Shown here one piece after another: positions 9,164 to 17,038 of a DNA stretch of 64,000 nt. Origin of the DNA: Prosthecobacter vanneervenii (lineage in GTDB: Bacteria > Verrucomicrobiota > Verrucomicrobiia > Verrucomicrobiales > Verrucomicrobiaceae); assembly GCF_014203095.1 (NCBI RefSeq), contig NZ_JACHIG010000010.1, positions 164,695 through 228,694 of the forward strand, written 5' to 3'. Each line of letters opens with the position of its first letter. The stretch's first letter is position 1. Made by a program: the position numbers and the translations under genes. A model generated the notes under the pieces. The model did not search any database. It had not been told where the DNA came from and worked only from the letters and a program-made list of their open reading frames with translations.

Positions 9164-9721
9164 TCAGACCGCCGGTGGCTTGATGGCCTTGATCTTCAGT
9201 GCAGAGATGAAGATTGTGCCACAAAGCACGAGACGGATGCAGCTGTACGCAAAGCCCTGGAAGCTCTGAACTTCTCCGCGCATCACCTCCAGCATGAACT
9301 CAAAGATGTAGTAGCTGGCCACCAGGCTGGCTGCGATCAAGACAGAGCACGCGAGCTTCAAGGCTTTCGACCCGCCAATCAGATACCCACCAATGGCGAA
9401 GCCTGCGGTGCAAAACACTCCGATCGCAAGCTCCAGCTCTCCGACGCCCAGCTTCAAGTAAAAGGGTATCGCCAAGTATACACCGTATGAGCACCAGAGG
9501 ATCATAGCAATGACTGCAGGCAGCATCTTCTTCTGCCACACGTCCAGTTCATCCTGCCAGCGTTTGCGGTCGTTCGCTGTGGTCTGCCGACTCCGACAGG
9601 ACGCGATCTGTTCCTCCGTCAGCACCTTGCCCTTGCTGCGGTGGCTCCAGCATTGGGAGCAAAAGTCTTCATGGAATTCAGCGAACTTGCCGCAGTGCGG
9701 GCATTTTTGGCGCGGGGTCAT
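9164..9721 (-). CDS. Zinc-ribbon membrane protein, hypothetical
   Basis: A 185-residue protein with an N-terminal zinc ribbon (CPHC at 7-10 and CSQC at 21-24), a charged linker, and four hydrophobic segments from about residue 70 to the end. Proteins that join a small zinc ribbon to several spans are common and mostly uncharacterised. Its stop abuts the stop of the convergent phosphodiesterase gene, and it diverges from the DUF485 gene. No function can be assigned. Confidence 0.7.
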   Translation of the reverse strand: MTPRQKCPHCGKFAEFHEDFCSQCWSHRSKGKVLTEEQIASCRSRQTTANDRKRWQDELDVWQKKMLPAVIAMILWCSYGVYLAIPFYLKLGVGELELAIGVFCTAGFAIGGYLIGGSKALKLACSVLIAASLVASYYIFEFMLEVMRGEVQSFQGFAYSCIRLVLCGTIFISALKIKAIKPPAV

Positions 9722-9863
9722 CAGTGCTTTTTTGAAGAAGGATTACGATGAGTCAAACGGATAGGTGTTACGAAAAGAATCACGGCGTGCGCATTTTTAC
9801 CCGCCGCAGTTTTCCGCTCTTGCCATCCACGGCATGTCTCCGTACTCTCGCGCCCAATTTATT

Positions 9864-10172
9864 ATGAGCCAAAAAACACCTGTGAACTGGGAAAAGCTGG
9901 AGGAGAAGCCGGAATTCCGCACGCTGATGACGCGGAAAAAGGCCTTCATCATTCCCGCCACGATCTTCTTCCTTATCTACTACCTCGCGCTTCCCGTGCT
10001 GGTGGGCTACTGCCCGGATCTCATGAAGCAGAAGGTGTGGGGAGAGGTGAACATCGCCTACGTCTTTGCGCTCTCCCAGTTCTTCATGGCCTGGATCATG
10101 GCCTTCATCTACGTGCGCGTCGCGGCCAAGTGGGACAAGGCGGCCGCAGAGGTGATCGACGGACACCATTGA
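9864..10172 (+). CDS. DUF485 membrane protein (ActP accessory)
   Basis: A 102-residue protein with two spans (about 32-52 and 70-92) and the DUF485 layout, starting MSQKTPVNWEKLEEKPEFRT. DUF485 proteins (YjcH type) are nearly always encoded directly before a cation/acetate symporter and are thought to assist it. Here the symporter follows 434 bp downstream, with a four-helix-bundle gene between them. The ATG at 9864 is preferred because the upstream in-frame sequence is not hydrophobic and lies in the divergent promoter region. Confidence 0.85.
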   Translation: MSQKTPVNWEKLEEKPEFRTLMTRKKAFIIPATIFFLIYYLALPVLVGYCPDLMKQKVWGEVNIAYVFALSQFFMAWIMAFIYVRVAAKWDKAAAEVIDGHH

Positions 10173-10223
10173 GAAAGATGAAGAATAAAAACTGAAATCT
10201 GAAACATAACCCCGGGGCTTTCT

Positions 10224-10571
10224 ATGACGGACCTGCCAGATCGCACCAAGAAATTCGCCTCACGAATCATCAACATGTATCTGGCTCTGCCGAAGCACGA
10301 TCTGACAAAAGTGTTTGGTCCTCAGATTCTGCGTTCTGCCACCTCAGTTGCAGCGCAAACTCGGGAGGGCAAAAGGCCAAAGTCCCCCAAAGACTTCATC
10401 AGCAAAATCGAGGGAGCCATCCAGGAACTCGAAGAAACCACACTCTGGCTGGAACTCATTCAGGATCACAAGCTGCTTAAACCCGCCAGACTGAAAGACC
10501 TTTTTCAGGAAGCTTCTGAACTCAACGCCATCATGACGACCGTCGTTGTTCAGGCGAAGCGGAAGCTTTGA
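10224..10571 (+). CDS. Four-helix-bundle protein (23S rRNA-intervening-sequence type)
   Basis: A 115-residue all-helical protein matching the four-helix-bundle (S23/IVP, avd-like) family. It shows an N-terminal helix ending in YLALP, the conserved QILRSATSVAAQTREG segment and ISKIEGAIQELEETTLWLELI. Homologues are encoded inside 23S rRNA intervening sequences, in diversity-generating retroelements, or as free-standing genes of unknown function. Here it splits the usual DUF485-ActP pair. It is bordered by A/T-rich spacers (10173-10223 and 10572-10606) unlike the surrounding GC-rich sequence, which suggests a later insertion. No reverse transcriptase or template repeat is nearby, so a DGR role is unsupported. 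Confidence 0.85.
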   Translation: MTDLPDRTKKFASRIINMYLALPKHDLTKVFGPQILRSATSVAAQTREGKRPKSPKDFISKIEGAIQELEETTLWLELIQDHKLLKPARLKDLFQEASELNAIMTTVVVQAKRKL

Positions 10572-10606
10572 TTTATCTTTAATCTTTAATTTTTTATCTT
10601 TCCCCT

Positions 10607-12181
10607 ATGACTATCGCGCAGATCATGTTCCTGGCCTTCGTCGGCCTCACGCTCCTCATCACTTTTTACGCCGCTAAAAAGAACACCGGTGCCAGCGCCT
10701 ACTTTGCGGCAGGCCGCAGCATCACCGGCTGGCAGAACGGCCTCGCGGTGGCTGGCGACTACATGAGCGCCGCCTCCTTCCTCGGTATCTCGGGCGCTAT
10801 TTGCTTTTCCGGCTATGACGGTTTCATGTACTCCGTCGGCTTCCTGGTGGCCTACATCACCGTGCTGCTCATCGTGGCCGAGCCGCTGCGAAATGCGGGC
10901 AAGTACACCATGGCCGACCTCCTGGCCTACCGCCTCAAGCCACGCCCGGTGCGTGCGCTGGCCTCCCTCAGCACGCTGACGGTTTCCACCATCTACATGA
11001 TCGCGCAGATGGTGGGCGCAGGTGGCATCATCGAGCGTCTCATCAACATTCAGTTCGCGCCCGCAGTGATCGGCGTGGGCGTGCTCATGCTGGTGTATGT
11101 GGTCTTTGGCGGCATGCTGGCCACCACCTGGGTGCAGATCATCAAGGCGCTGCTGCTCATCGCAGGCGCGCTGCTGCTCAGCTATCTGGTGCTTCAGCAT
11201 CACCACTTCAGCTTTGCGGAGTTCTTCAGCTCTGTTTCCAAAGCCGACTACGGTGGCACTTCGGAGCCGAAAAACCTCATGCAGCCTGGTTTGAAATACG
11301 GCGTGGCCGCTGCGGGTCCCTGGGGTCCGCTGGATCTTATCTCCCTCTGCCTCGGCCTCGTGCTGGGCACCGCCGGCCTGCCGCACATCCTGGTGCGCTT
11401 TTACACCGTGCCGGACGCCAAGACCGCCCGCTCCAGCGTGGTGTGGGCCATGGCCATCATCGGTCTCTTCTACATCATGACGACCTTCTTTGGCTTTGGT
11501 GCCGCCACCATCCTGAAAAAGGAGCTCATCACCACCGCTGCCGGCAAACCCGACATCAACATGGTCGCGCCCATCCTGGCCAGGCATCTGGGCGGAGAGT
11601 ACTTCTTCGCCTTCATCAGCGCCGTGGCCTTTGCCACCATCCTTGCTGTCGTCGCCGGTCTGACCATGAGCGCCAGCGCCAGCTTCGCCCATGACTTCTA
11701 TTCCAACGTCATCCATCACGGCAAAGAAAACCGTCCGGGAGCCGAACTCAAAGTGGCCCGCCTCACCGCCTTCTGCGTGGGCGCGGTCAGCATCGGCATC
11801 GCCATCTTCCTTGGCCCCAGCGTGAATACCGCCTTCCTCGTCGGCCTCGCCTTCGCGGTGGCCGCCAGCGCCAACCTGCCCGTGATCATCTTCAGCGTGT
11901 TCTGGAAGCGCTTCAACACCGCTGGCGCCGTGGCCGGCCTCAGCGTGGGCCTGCTCTCCTCCATCATCCTCATCCTGCTGAGCCCGAACGGTGTCTTTGG
12001 CAAAGCCGGCGCCATTTTCCCGCTGGAAAATCCCGGCATCGTCAGCATCCCGATCGGTTTCCTGGCGGCCTATCTCGGCACCATCCTCACTCCGCGTGAC
12101 CTTGAGGCGGAAGCCAAATTCGCCGAGCTCACCGTCCGCGCCCACACCGGACTCGGCGCTGAGAAGGCCACCGCGCATTGA
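10607..12181 (+). CDS. actP: Cation/acetate symporter, sodium:solute symporter family
   Basis: A 524-residue sodium:solute symporter with about 13 membrane spans. It carries the SSS motif region FAAGRSITGWQNGLAVAGDYMSA near residues 33-55, GTAGLPHILVRFYTVPDA (about 255) and AFATILAVVAGLTMSASASFAHD (about 345), all typical of ActP, which imports acetate and related short monocarboxylates. The DUF485 gene upstream supports the assignment. A perfect 10-bp hairpin lies about 33 bp after the stop. Monocarboxylates other than acetate cannot be excluded. Confidence 0.9.
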   Translation: MTIAQIMFLAFVGLTLLITFYAAKKNTGASAYFAAGRSITGWQNGLAVAGDYMSAASFLGISGAICFSGYDGFMYSVGFLVAYITVLLIVAEPLRNAGKYTMADLLAYRLKPRPVRALASLSTLTVSTIYMIAQMVGAGGIIERLINIQFAPAVIGVGVLMLVYVVFGGMLATTWVQIIKALLLIAGALLLSYLVLQHHHFSFAEFFSSVSKADYGGTSEPKNLMQPGLKYGVAAAGPWGPLDLISLCLGLVLGTAGLPHILVRFYTVPDAKTARSSVVWAMAIIGLFYIMTTFFGFGAATILKKELITTAAGKPDINMVAPILARHLGGEYFFAFISAVAFATILAVVAGLTMSASASFAHDFYSNVIHHGKENRPGAELKVARLTAFCVGAVSIGIAIFLGPSVNTAFLVGLAFAVAASANLPVIIFSVFWKRFNTAGAVAGLSVGLLSSIILILLSPNGVFGKAGAIFPLENPGIVSIPIGFLAAYLGTILTPRDLEAEAKFAELTVRAHTGLGAEKATAH

Positions 12182-12213
12182 TCCAAAACCTGATGCGGGC
12201 ACCACCGCCCGCC

Positions 12214-12240
12214 CGGAGGCTGCTCCTGCGGCAGCCTCCG
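12214..12240 (+). terminator. Hairpin after actP
   Basis: CGGAGGCTGC (12214-12223) pairs perfectly with GCAGCCTCCG (12231-12240) across a 7-nt loop. It is placed as a terminator for the symporter operon, but no T-run follows, so termination would be weak or factor-assisted. Confidence 0.5.
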
Positions 12241-12292
12241 TCCGCAGCGGCATTGGCGGTGCTCGGCAGTCAGCAGCATAGAAAGGGTCTCC

Positions 12293-12619
12293 ATGAAACC
12301 AGCCCGGCCCTCCCCACCGACCCTGCTCCGGATATCCGCACTGGCATGGCTGTGCGCCGCAGTGTTCCTTCTGCCCTCCTGCCTTTACCGGCGCAGAGTG
12401 GTCTTTGAGCACGACACCCTCACGGGCCGCGATACCATGACCTACCGTGGCAAGGCCATCTCTCCAGAGGAGCTGTATGAGCTGGGGGAAAAGACCGGCT
12501 TTGGCCAGATCGACCTCATCCTGAAAAAGGACGGCACCACGCAGAAGCTCGACTTCAAAACCTGGCACACCGGCATGCGCCTGATCCCAGCGGCGCTGCA
12601 GGGAGATGCGCTGGAGTGA
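12293..12619 (+). CDS. Small lipoprotein, hypothetical
   Basis: A 108-residue protein with a signal peptide that ends in a lipobox (VFLLPSC, Cys near residue 31), so it is predicted to be lipid-anchored in the cell envelope. The mature part is short and charged, including DTMTYRGKAISPEELYELG. I recognise no domain. It opens the accessory stretch of small genes running to about 18.4 kb, where several neighbours are also small lipoproteins or membrane proteins. Confidence 0.6.
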   Translation: MKPARPSPPTLLRISALAWLCAAVFLLPSCLYRRRVVFEHDTLTGRDTMTYRGKAISPEELYELGEKTGFGQIDLILKKDGTTQKLDFKTWHTGMRLIPAALQGDALE

Positions 12620-12645
12620 GGTGATTTTGCAAACACTTCCCACTC

Positions 12646-13380
12646 TTGCACTCCACGCACTCTGGCGCAGCATCTCCACCGGTCATGCACTTCGCTGAAT
12701 TCAAAGCCGCCATCCAGCAGAGGTTGTCATATTCTCATCGATGGAGTCCACTCATTGCAGTATGGTGTGCTTGCTTGCTGGTGGGCTGCTCCACGGGCTC
12801 TCAGCCACCTGCGCCGGGTATCGATCCTGCCTATGGTCGGGCGATGCGGAAAGCCCAGTACAATCTGGGAGCGCGCTCCGCTAAGGCGGATATCAAACGC
12901 GGAACTCTGGCGTGGGAGACTCAGGATAATGGAGAGCAGGAGTACTGGCGCGTCCTTTGGTGCTTCCGCAAGATCCTGGCGGAAAAGTATGGCATCGAGT
13001 ATCGCATGCGCGGGCATGGTGTTCCTGCAGACAATCAGGCCCGGATCTCAGGCTATCAGTCGGTGATGAATCCATATCTGAGCGCCAGATTGGGAACAGA
13101 ATGGAAGTCCCGCATCTATGCCGAAGCAGAGGCATTTTACCACACCCGCTGGCACGAAGTGGAACGGCAGTACTGCATCGATGAGCCGCATGAAGCTGGC
13201 TGCGAAGACTATATGCGTCTGCATCCCATCAGCGCGGAGGAAAGAAGGAAGCGCAATTCCCTGAACAAGTTCTATGACTACCGGGATGAGGATCCCAAAA
13301 GAAAGGTTCCGAGTGCTCGCTCCTTTCGTGGTCTGACCATGTGGGAAACCATCACCGTACTCCTCAGCAGCAGATCCTGA
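12646..13380 (+). CDS. Lipoprotein fused to a cassette-derived N-terminus, hypothetical
   Basis: A 244-residue frame. Residues 14-25 (MHFAEFKAAIQQ) match the start of the small protein encoded at 14194 (EFKAAIQQ), backed by a 24-bp nucleotide identity, and then switch abruptly to a signal sequence with a lipobox (ACLLVGCSTG). The true lipoprotein may start at the TTG at 12724, which would give a typical short signal peptide; the upstream ATGs at 12646 and 12685 would then be relics. The mature domain (about 195 residues) has paired cysteines near the C-terminus (QYCIDEPHEAGCEDY) but no family I know. It looks like a recombinant of two genes. Confidence 0.55.
   Translation: MHSTHSGAASPPVMHFAEFKAAIQQRLSYSHRWSPLIAVWCACLLVGCSTGSQPPAPGIDPAYGRAMRKAQYNLGARSAKADIKRGTLAWETQDNGEQEYWRVLWCFRKILAEKYGIEYRMRGHGVPADNQARISGYQSVMNPYLSARLGTEWKSRIYAEAEAFYHTRWHEVERQYCIDEPHEAGCEDYMRLHPISAEERRKRNSLNKFYDYRDEDPKRKVPSARSFRGLTMWETITVLLSSRS
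12656..12675 (+). repeat. 20-bp direct repeat, copy 1
   Basis: CGCACTCTGGCGCAGCATCT is identical to 13433-13452. Each copy lies just upstream of, or within, the 5' end of one of the small accessory genes. The flanks also resemble each other (CTTGCAC before, CCA..CA after), which points to duplication of a longer leader segment. Confidence 0.75.
12697..12720 (+). repeat. 24-bp direct repeat, copy 1 (codes EFKAAIQQ)
   Basis: This 24-bp segment is identical to 14206-14229 and in both places encodes EFKAAIQQ near the N-terminus of an otherwise unrelated protein. It marks a recombination junction in the gene at 12646. Confidence 0.8.
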
Positions 13381-13432
13381 ACGGCTGCCTCTTTCCGACC
13401 TGCCCCCGCTCAAATCCTCACCTTGCACCGCG

Positions 13433-13452
13433 CGCACTCTGGCGCAGCATCT
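13433..13452 (+). repeat. 20-bp direct repeat, copy 2
   Basis: Identical to 12656-12675. It lies 65 bp upstream of the start of the membrane protein at 13518. Confidence 0.75.
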
Positions 13453-13517
13453 GCTCCAGCCATACACTACTTCAATCCCCAAGCTACCGTGCGGCAAGGC
13501 ATTTTAAGCAAAGACCC

Positions 13518-14165
13518 ATGAAGCTCCGCATTCTCATCCTCGCAGGTCTCGCGCTGCTCACGGCGTTCACCGCCTATGCCGGCGGGCGGTGGGCAGTCTT
13601 GTTCCTCATTCCGCCTGTGTTCATTCCGGCCTTTCTTTGGCTTTTGGCAGCCCTGTGGGTGCTGCTGCCCTGCAGGGATGGCGGCCCCTTCTGGAAGCGG
13701 TGGCTGCTCCGTCTGGCCGCCCTGGTGGGCTGCTTGGCTTTTCTGTGGCTGCCCTTTTTCATGGGGGACGGCTACTATGAGATGGGGCTTCGCGCACACA
13801 TCCGGTCCTTGTTCACTCCTGAATTGATCGCCGAGCTTCGCGGAACCGTCTCAAAGCTTTCCGACACGAAAGATGAGCACGGCAATGTGCGCCTGAAAGC
13901 CACCGACCTCCCTCCGGCCGTCTGCGCGACAGCGTGGGGGGCACCGGGCGGCGCCTCCTGCTCTTTTGATGAGAAAGGCGGGCTGAAGTCAGTGCAGCTG
14001 ACCTGGGGCTCAGCGCTCATCGCCCACCACGGGCTGGTCATCTCAGATGAGCCGATTCCCTTTCGTGGCACCGGCTTTCATGGAGGCGACCAGGACATGG
14101 TGTACTACACAGAGTGGTACTACCCGCTCCACCCAGGGGCCTACATCTATATCGACGAGAACTGA
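13518..14165 (+). CDS. Membrane protein with periplasmic C-terminal domain, hypothetical
   Basis: A 215-residue protein with three closely spaced spans in the first 85 residues (ILILAGLALLTAFTAYAGG, AVLFLIPPVFIPAFLWLL, LRLAALVGCLAFLWLPFF). A soluble domain of about 125 residues follows and ends in a Tyr-rich segment (VYYTEWYYPLHPGAYIYI). The ATG at 13518 was chosen because it opens directly into the first span; the longer frame upstream lacks such a start and contains the repeat. No family is recognised. It belongs to the accessory array of 12.3-18.4 kb. Confidence 0.6.
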   Translation: MKLRILILAGLALLTAFTAYAGGRWAVLFLIPPVFIPAFLWLLAALWVLLPCRDGGPFWKRWLLRLAALVGCLAFLWLPFFMGDGYYEMGLRAHIRSLFTPELIAELRGTVSKLSDTKDEHGNVRLKATDLPPAVCATAWGAPGGASCSFDEKGGLKSVQLTWGSALIAHHGLVISDEPIPFRGTGFHGGDQDMVYYTEWYYPLHPGAYIYIDEN

Positions 14166-14193
14166 TCTGCCTCATACCCTCGCGGAACCGGCC

Positions 14194-14400
14194 ATGACCT
14201 ACCTCGAATTCAAAGCCGCCATCCAGCAGCATCTGCAGCGCAGCCGGTCTGGCGCCACGTGGGTGGAGCTGCGGGATCAACTGGGCCTGCCCTACGAGCG
14301 TGCCTGCCCTGAATGGACACGGCGGCTGGAGGAGGACATCGGCCTGGAGCGGCGCAAGGGCGCCGGACGTGCGCTGGTGTGGGGGCTCGGGAAGCGCTGA
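14194..14400 (+). CDS. Small winged-helix-like protein, hypothetical
   Basis: A 68-residue protein beginning MTYLEFKAAIQQHLQ and ending ERRKGAGRALVWGLGKR. The pattern of two helices followed by a basic hairpin (TWVELRDQLGLPYERAC, then EWTRRLEEDIGL, then RRKGAGRALVW) resembles a winged helix-turn-helix, so DNA binding is plausible but unproven. Its first codons share 24 bp with the gene at 12646. The compact, self-contained frame makes it likely to be the intact member of that pair. Confidence 0.6.
   Translation: MTYLEFKAAIQQHLQRSRSGATWVELRDQLGLPYERACPEWTRRLEEDIGLERRKGAGRALVWGLGKR
14206..14229 (+). repeat. 24-bp direct repeat, copy 2 (codes EFKAAIQQ)
   Basis: Identical to 12697-12720. Here it forms part of an apparently complete small gene, so this is the more likely parental copy. 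Confidence 0.8.
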
Positions 14401-14469
14401 GCGTTGCAGCGCCTGACCTCGGCAGATTTTGGCTGGACGGGACGAGCCGCCGCCTGCTATTTTGGCCTA

Positions 14470-15165
14470 ATGACATGGCTGATCCTCATCTTAGTGGGCG
14501 TAACCCCCTTTGTGTTCTTCATCCATGGCAGACGGCTGCTGGGGAGCCAGACGCATCCGGCCGCGCTTTTCATCCTGGCATGGATGGCGGGAGCTTTTCT
14601 GCTCGAGGCCGCCGATCTGCACCATCTGTCCGTGACGGCGGTCACTTTCGTCTGGGTGCTGCTCTGCTCCGGTGTGGTGGCGGTGGTGCGGAAGCTCCGC
14701 TCCAAAGCAGGCAAGGCCGAACGCACCACCGCTGACACCCTCTCCAACAACCACATTCTACCAGATCATAGCGTCATGAAGCTTCTTCAAGAAACCGGCC
14801 TGCTCCTGCGAAACACGCTGCTGGTCACGGCGGCGGTCGTGCTGGGGTTTGTGCTCGGCGGCGCGCTGGGCGTGCCGGTGTGGCTGCAGGGGTTCTTCCT
14901 CATTCCAGCGGCGCTGCTCTTTCACTGGCTCTCCGGCGGTGGCACCTTTGCCTGGGGAAAGGTGCTGTGCTTTCTGGCCGTCCTTACAGGCTTCAACTTC
15001 GTCTTTAACGTGGCCTTCCCCCACCTGCCACATGGCCTTAGGTTTCTGACCCTGATCGTGCTGCTGATGCTGGCGCCCGTCTCCCAGATGGCAGGATGGC
15101 TGGAGCGCCGCTTTCGCAAAGCACCTCCGACGGAGGACGAAAACACCGCCAGACACGTGCGGTGA
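14470..15165 (+). CDS. Polytopic membrane protein, hypothetical
   Basis: A 231-residue protein with about seven hydrophobic segments in two groups, residues 1-75 and about 110-210, separated by a charged loop (RKLRSKAGKAERTTADTLSN). The loop is followed by an internal Met (MKLLQETGLLL), so two proteins fused in frame or an internal start are possible. It begins with MTWLILILVGVTPFVFF. No family is recognised. Confidence 0.6.
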   Translation: MTWLILILVGVTPFVFFIHGRRLLGSQTHPAALFILAWMAGAFLLEAADLHHLSVTAVTFVWVLLCSGVVAVVRKLRSKAGKAERTTADTLSNNHILPDHSVMKLLQETGLLLRNTLLVTAAVVLGFVLGGALGVPVWLQGFFLIPAALLFHWLSGGGTFAWGKVLCFLAVLTGFNFVFNVAFPHLPHGLRFLTLIVLLMLAPVSQMAGWLERRFRKAPPTEDENTARHVR

Positions 15166-15184
15166 GAACCACATGCTCCAAGCC

Positions 15185-15691
15185 ATGAAGCACCTCCTTT
15201 CCTCCGTAATGCTCCTGGCCCTGCTGAGCGCATGCACCTCCAGCACGCAGCGGCTTCAGAAAGAAAGGCAGGCCGCCATCGCGGCCCGTCAGTCGGGAGA
15301 CTCCTACACCTTCAAGGTATGGCCAGGAGCAGAGGTCTCTCATGTCGTGCGCTTGTCTGGGGCACCTGAGGCAGACTGCGTGCTGGGGCCGGATTTCACC
15401 GTGCACTATTTCACCTGGCCGCAGCGCGGCTCCCTGGCTATCTACCACGGCGCTCATCCGCAGGATGAGACAGACAAGCCCACGGGAAAGCTCACGGCGC
15501 GCTTTGGCAGCAGGACTGCACGCTGGAGTCTCTTTCAGAAAGCGGAGGGCTACCGCGCCACGGCATATGTGGCCGAGCCTGAGCAGGAGCACCAGCCCAG
15601 TTATATCTGGCACCTGATGGTGCACGGCCAGACGGAGAAGGAGGTGCGGGCCATCATCGCGCAGCTCTCCAACTTCCACGAGGTGCGGTGA
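15185..15691 (+). CDS. Lipoprotein, hypothetical
   Basis: A 168-residue protein with a clear lipoprotein signal (MKHLLSSVMLLALLSAC, Cys17 as the lipid site). The mature domain is about 150 residues, predicted mainly beta with aromatic-rich strands (YTFKVWPG, FTVHYFTWPQRG, SYIWHLMVHG), and ends in a helix. No domain is recognised. It is one of three small lipoproteins in this array. The upstream ATG at 15173 would add four residues before the signal and is less likely. Confidence 0.65.
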   Translation: MKHLLSSVMLLALLSACTSSTQRLQKERQAAIAARQSGDSYTFKVWPGAEVSHVVRLSGAPEADCVLGPDFTVHYFTWPQRGSLAIYHGAHPQDETDKPTGKLTARFGSRTARWSLFQKAEGYRATAYVAEPEQEHQPSYIWHLMVHGQTEKEVRAIIAQLSNFHEVR

Positions 15692-15727
15692 GGTTCCTCC
15701 ATCACTCCCCATCCACGCCACCCTGCC

Positions 15728-15919
15728 ATGACGACCGACGCAAGCCCTCTCTCTGAAACGGCCTTCCACAAGAAGATGGCGGTGGATCTCTTCAATGAGA
15801 CCTGGACGCTGCTGGACAAAACCGACCGCACGCCGGAGGAGGACGCGCGCATGAGCCACCTGGCCCATGCCTCGCGGCTGCACTGGGGCTTTGTGGGCAC
15901 GGCGGAGCAGTGGTGCTGA
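15728..15919 (+). pseudogene. Truncated N-terminal fragment of a TPR-type hypothetical protein
   Basis: A 63-residue frame starting MTTDASPLSETAFHKKM and ending HWGFVGTAEQWC. From family knowledge, the pattern FHKKMAVDLFN..W.LLDK..RT.EED..M.HLAHAS..HW is the start of a longer protein of about 140 residues whose continuation holds a helical repeat. Here the frame stops right after the HASRLHW helix, so the C-terminal half is missing. It may be a decayed gene or a short functional relic. The region downstream does not restore the frame. Confidence 0.5.
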
Positions 15920-16051
15920 GGGGGAAAAATAATGCCTGTCGCGGGTATTCCGCGAATCGAAAGTGAAGAGCATTTTGTAGTGAATGCCCGCCAAGTGAGT
16001 TGCTTGCCCTGCATTCACAGACGAGTACTCTTCAAAAAAACTTTGACTGAA

Positions 16052-16438
16052 ATGGGTGCCGACCAAACTGCAGAAATTCGTCCGGCTTTGCGTGAGCTTT
16101 TCGACGCTGTCGCCAACAACGAATCTAACGCTGATACCTTGTGCGTGACTTTCACCGTCCCGGAGCATCCGGAGATATGGGTGCAGGTCATGAATGGAAC
16201 GATCAATGCCGCTTATCCTCGATCCAGCGATCCGACAGACTTTCTCCACAGCACCAAGCTACCGGCTATTCCTGGTCTGAGGCTCGAAAGCTGGCAGGCA
16301 AATCAATACGCCACTTGGCTATTCAGCTCATGCGGGGTCGACTCCCTTGCCGAGTTCATCGACTTGTTGTTTACGGCACTGCACTCATCCTTGGCTGATG
16401 ATTACAGCATTGATGTCGTGATCGAATACCTTTCGTGA
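16052..16438 (+). CDS. Hypothetical protein, immunity-like size and context
   Basis: A 128-residue soluble alpha/beta protein beginning MGADQTAEIRPALREL and ending DYSIDVVIEYLS. Centrally it has TFTVPEHPEIWVQVMNGTIN, reminiscent of TY-Chap or immunity folds in which a strand with WVQV follows a helix; that resemblance is weak. Base composition is visibly less GC-rich than in flanking core genes. No signal peptide. It sits among an SMI1/KNR4 gene and other small genes, which favours an orphan immunity-type role. The function is not known. Confidence 0.45.
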   Translation: MGADQTAEIRPALRELFDAVANNESNADTLCVTFTVPEHPEIWVQVMNGTINAAYPRSSDPTDFLHSTKLPAIPGLRLESWQANQYATWLFSSCGVDSLAEFIDLLFTALHSSLADDYSIDVVIEYLS

Positions 16439-16517
16439 TCTAAAACCATGGCTGAGAATGCAATTCGGTTTTCATCATGCCTGGAATATTGTGCTTTGAC
16501 GCAGCAATGTGTGGAAA

Positions 16518-16976
16518 ATGAAGTCATTCACCCAAGATCAATTTGCCCATGATGTGGTCGCTGAGGTGAGGAAGGAGTGCCGATGCTCGGTCCCCGGCTT
16601 CCAAAAGCTCATCAGCTTCAACTTCGAGGACTATGGCACTGCACCCACGCTGCTCTGGGATGCCGAGATTCTGATACATGAGATCATTCGGAATGGATTT
16701 GATGCCCTGGATGACGGCGTTCATCAGAATGGTGAATGGAAGCGCCGGTACAGATGTCCCGGCTGCGGGCGTGCATGTACGGAAAGCTACTGCGATTTCA
16801 ACATCAGCAGCTACCGGTCCTTTGTGCTGTTTGATGAAGATCTCCGTGCACCCCATGCAGAGTACGTCCTCGGCTTTCGAGGTTTGGAAGCGAAGCCTTT
16901 CGACAAGATTCCCGATTTTTCGAGGGCAACGGATTTCGATGCCTACCTCGCCAGTCTGACGATCGCCGAGAGATAA
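16518..16976 (+). CDS. Hypothetical protein with a CPxCG zinc-ribbon-like motif
   Basis: A 152-residue soluble protein with helical N-terminal half (FAHDVVAEVRKECRCSV, LLWDAEILIHEIIRNGF). A cysteine cluster (YRCPGCGRACTESYC, about residues 78-92) could form a zinc-binding knuckle. A beta-rich part follows (SYRSFVLFDEDL). No family is recognised. Its size, single copy and place between other small accessory genes suggest an immunity-like or regulatory protein, but this is inference. The alternative start at 16509 adds three residues. Confidence 0.5.
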   Translation: MKSFTQDQFAHDVVAEVRKECRCSVPGFQKLISFNFEDYGTAPTLLWDAEILIHEIIRNGFDALDDGVHQNGEWKRRYRCPGCGRACTESYCDFNISSYRSFVLFDEDLRAPHAEYVLGFRGLEAKPFDKIPDFSRATDFDAYLASLTIAER

Positions 16977-17038
16977 GTCGCCAGGTAGCCTGCAAACGCG
17001 GCCCACCTTGAGGCTCGGATTCTAAACGGCTTTGGGTT

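Noticed and set aside
10224..10571. Diversity-generating retroelement accessory gene (avd)
   Set aside because: The four-helix fold fits, but there is no reverse transcriptase, template or variable repeat within the window.
10586..12679. Long minus-strand reading frame (697 codons) opposite actP
   Set aside because: Shadow of the symporter gene; Gly/His/Glu-rich without domains.
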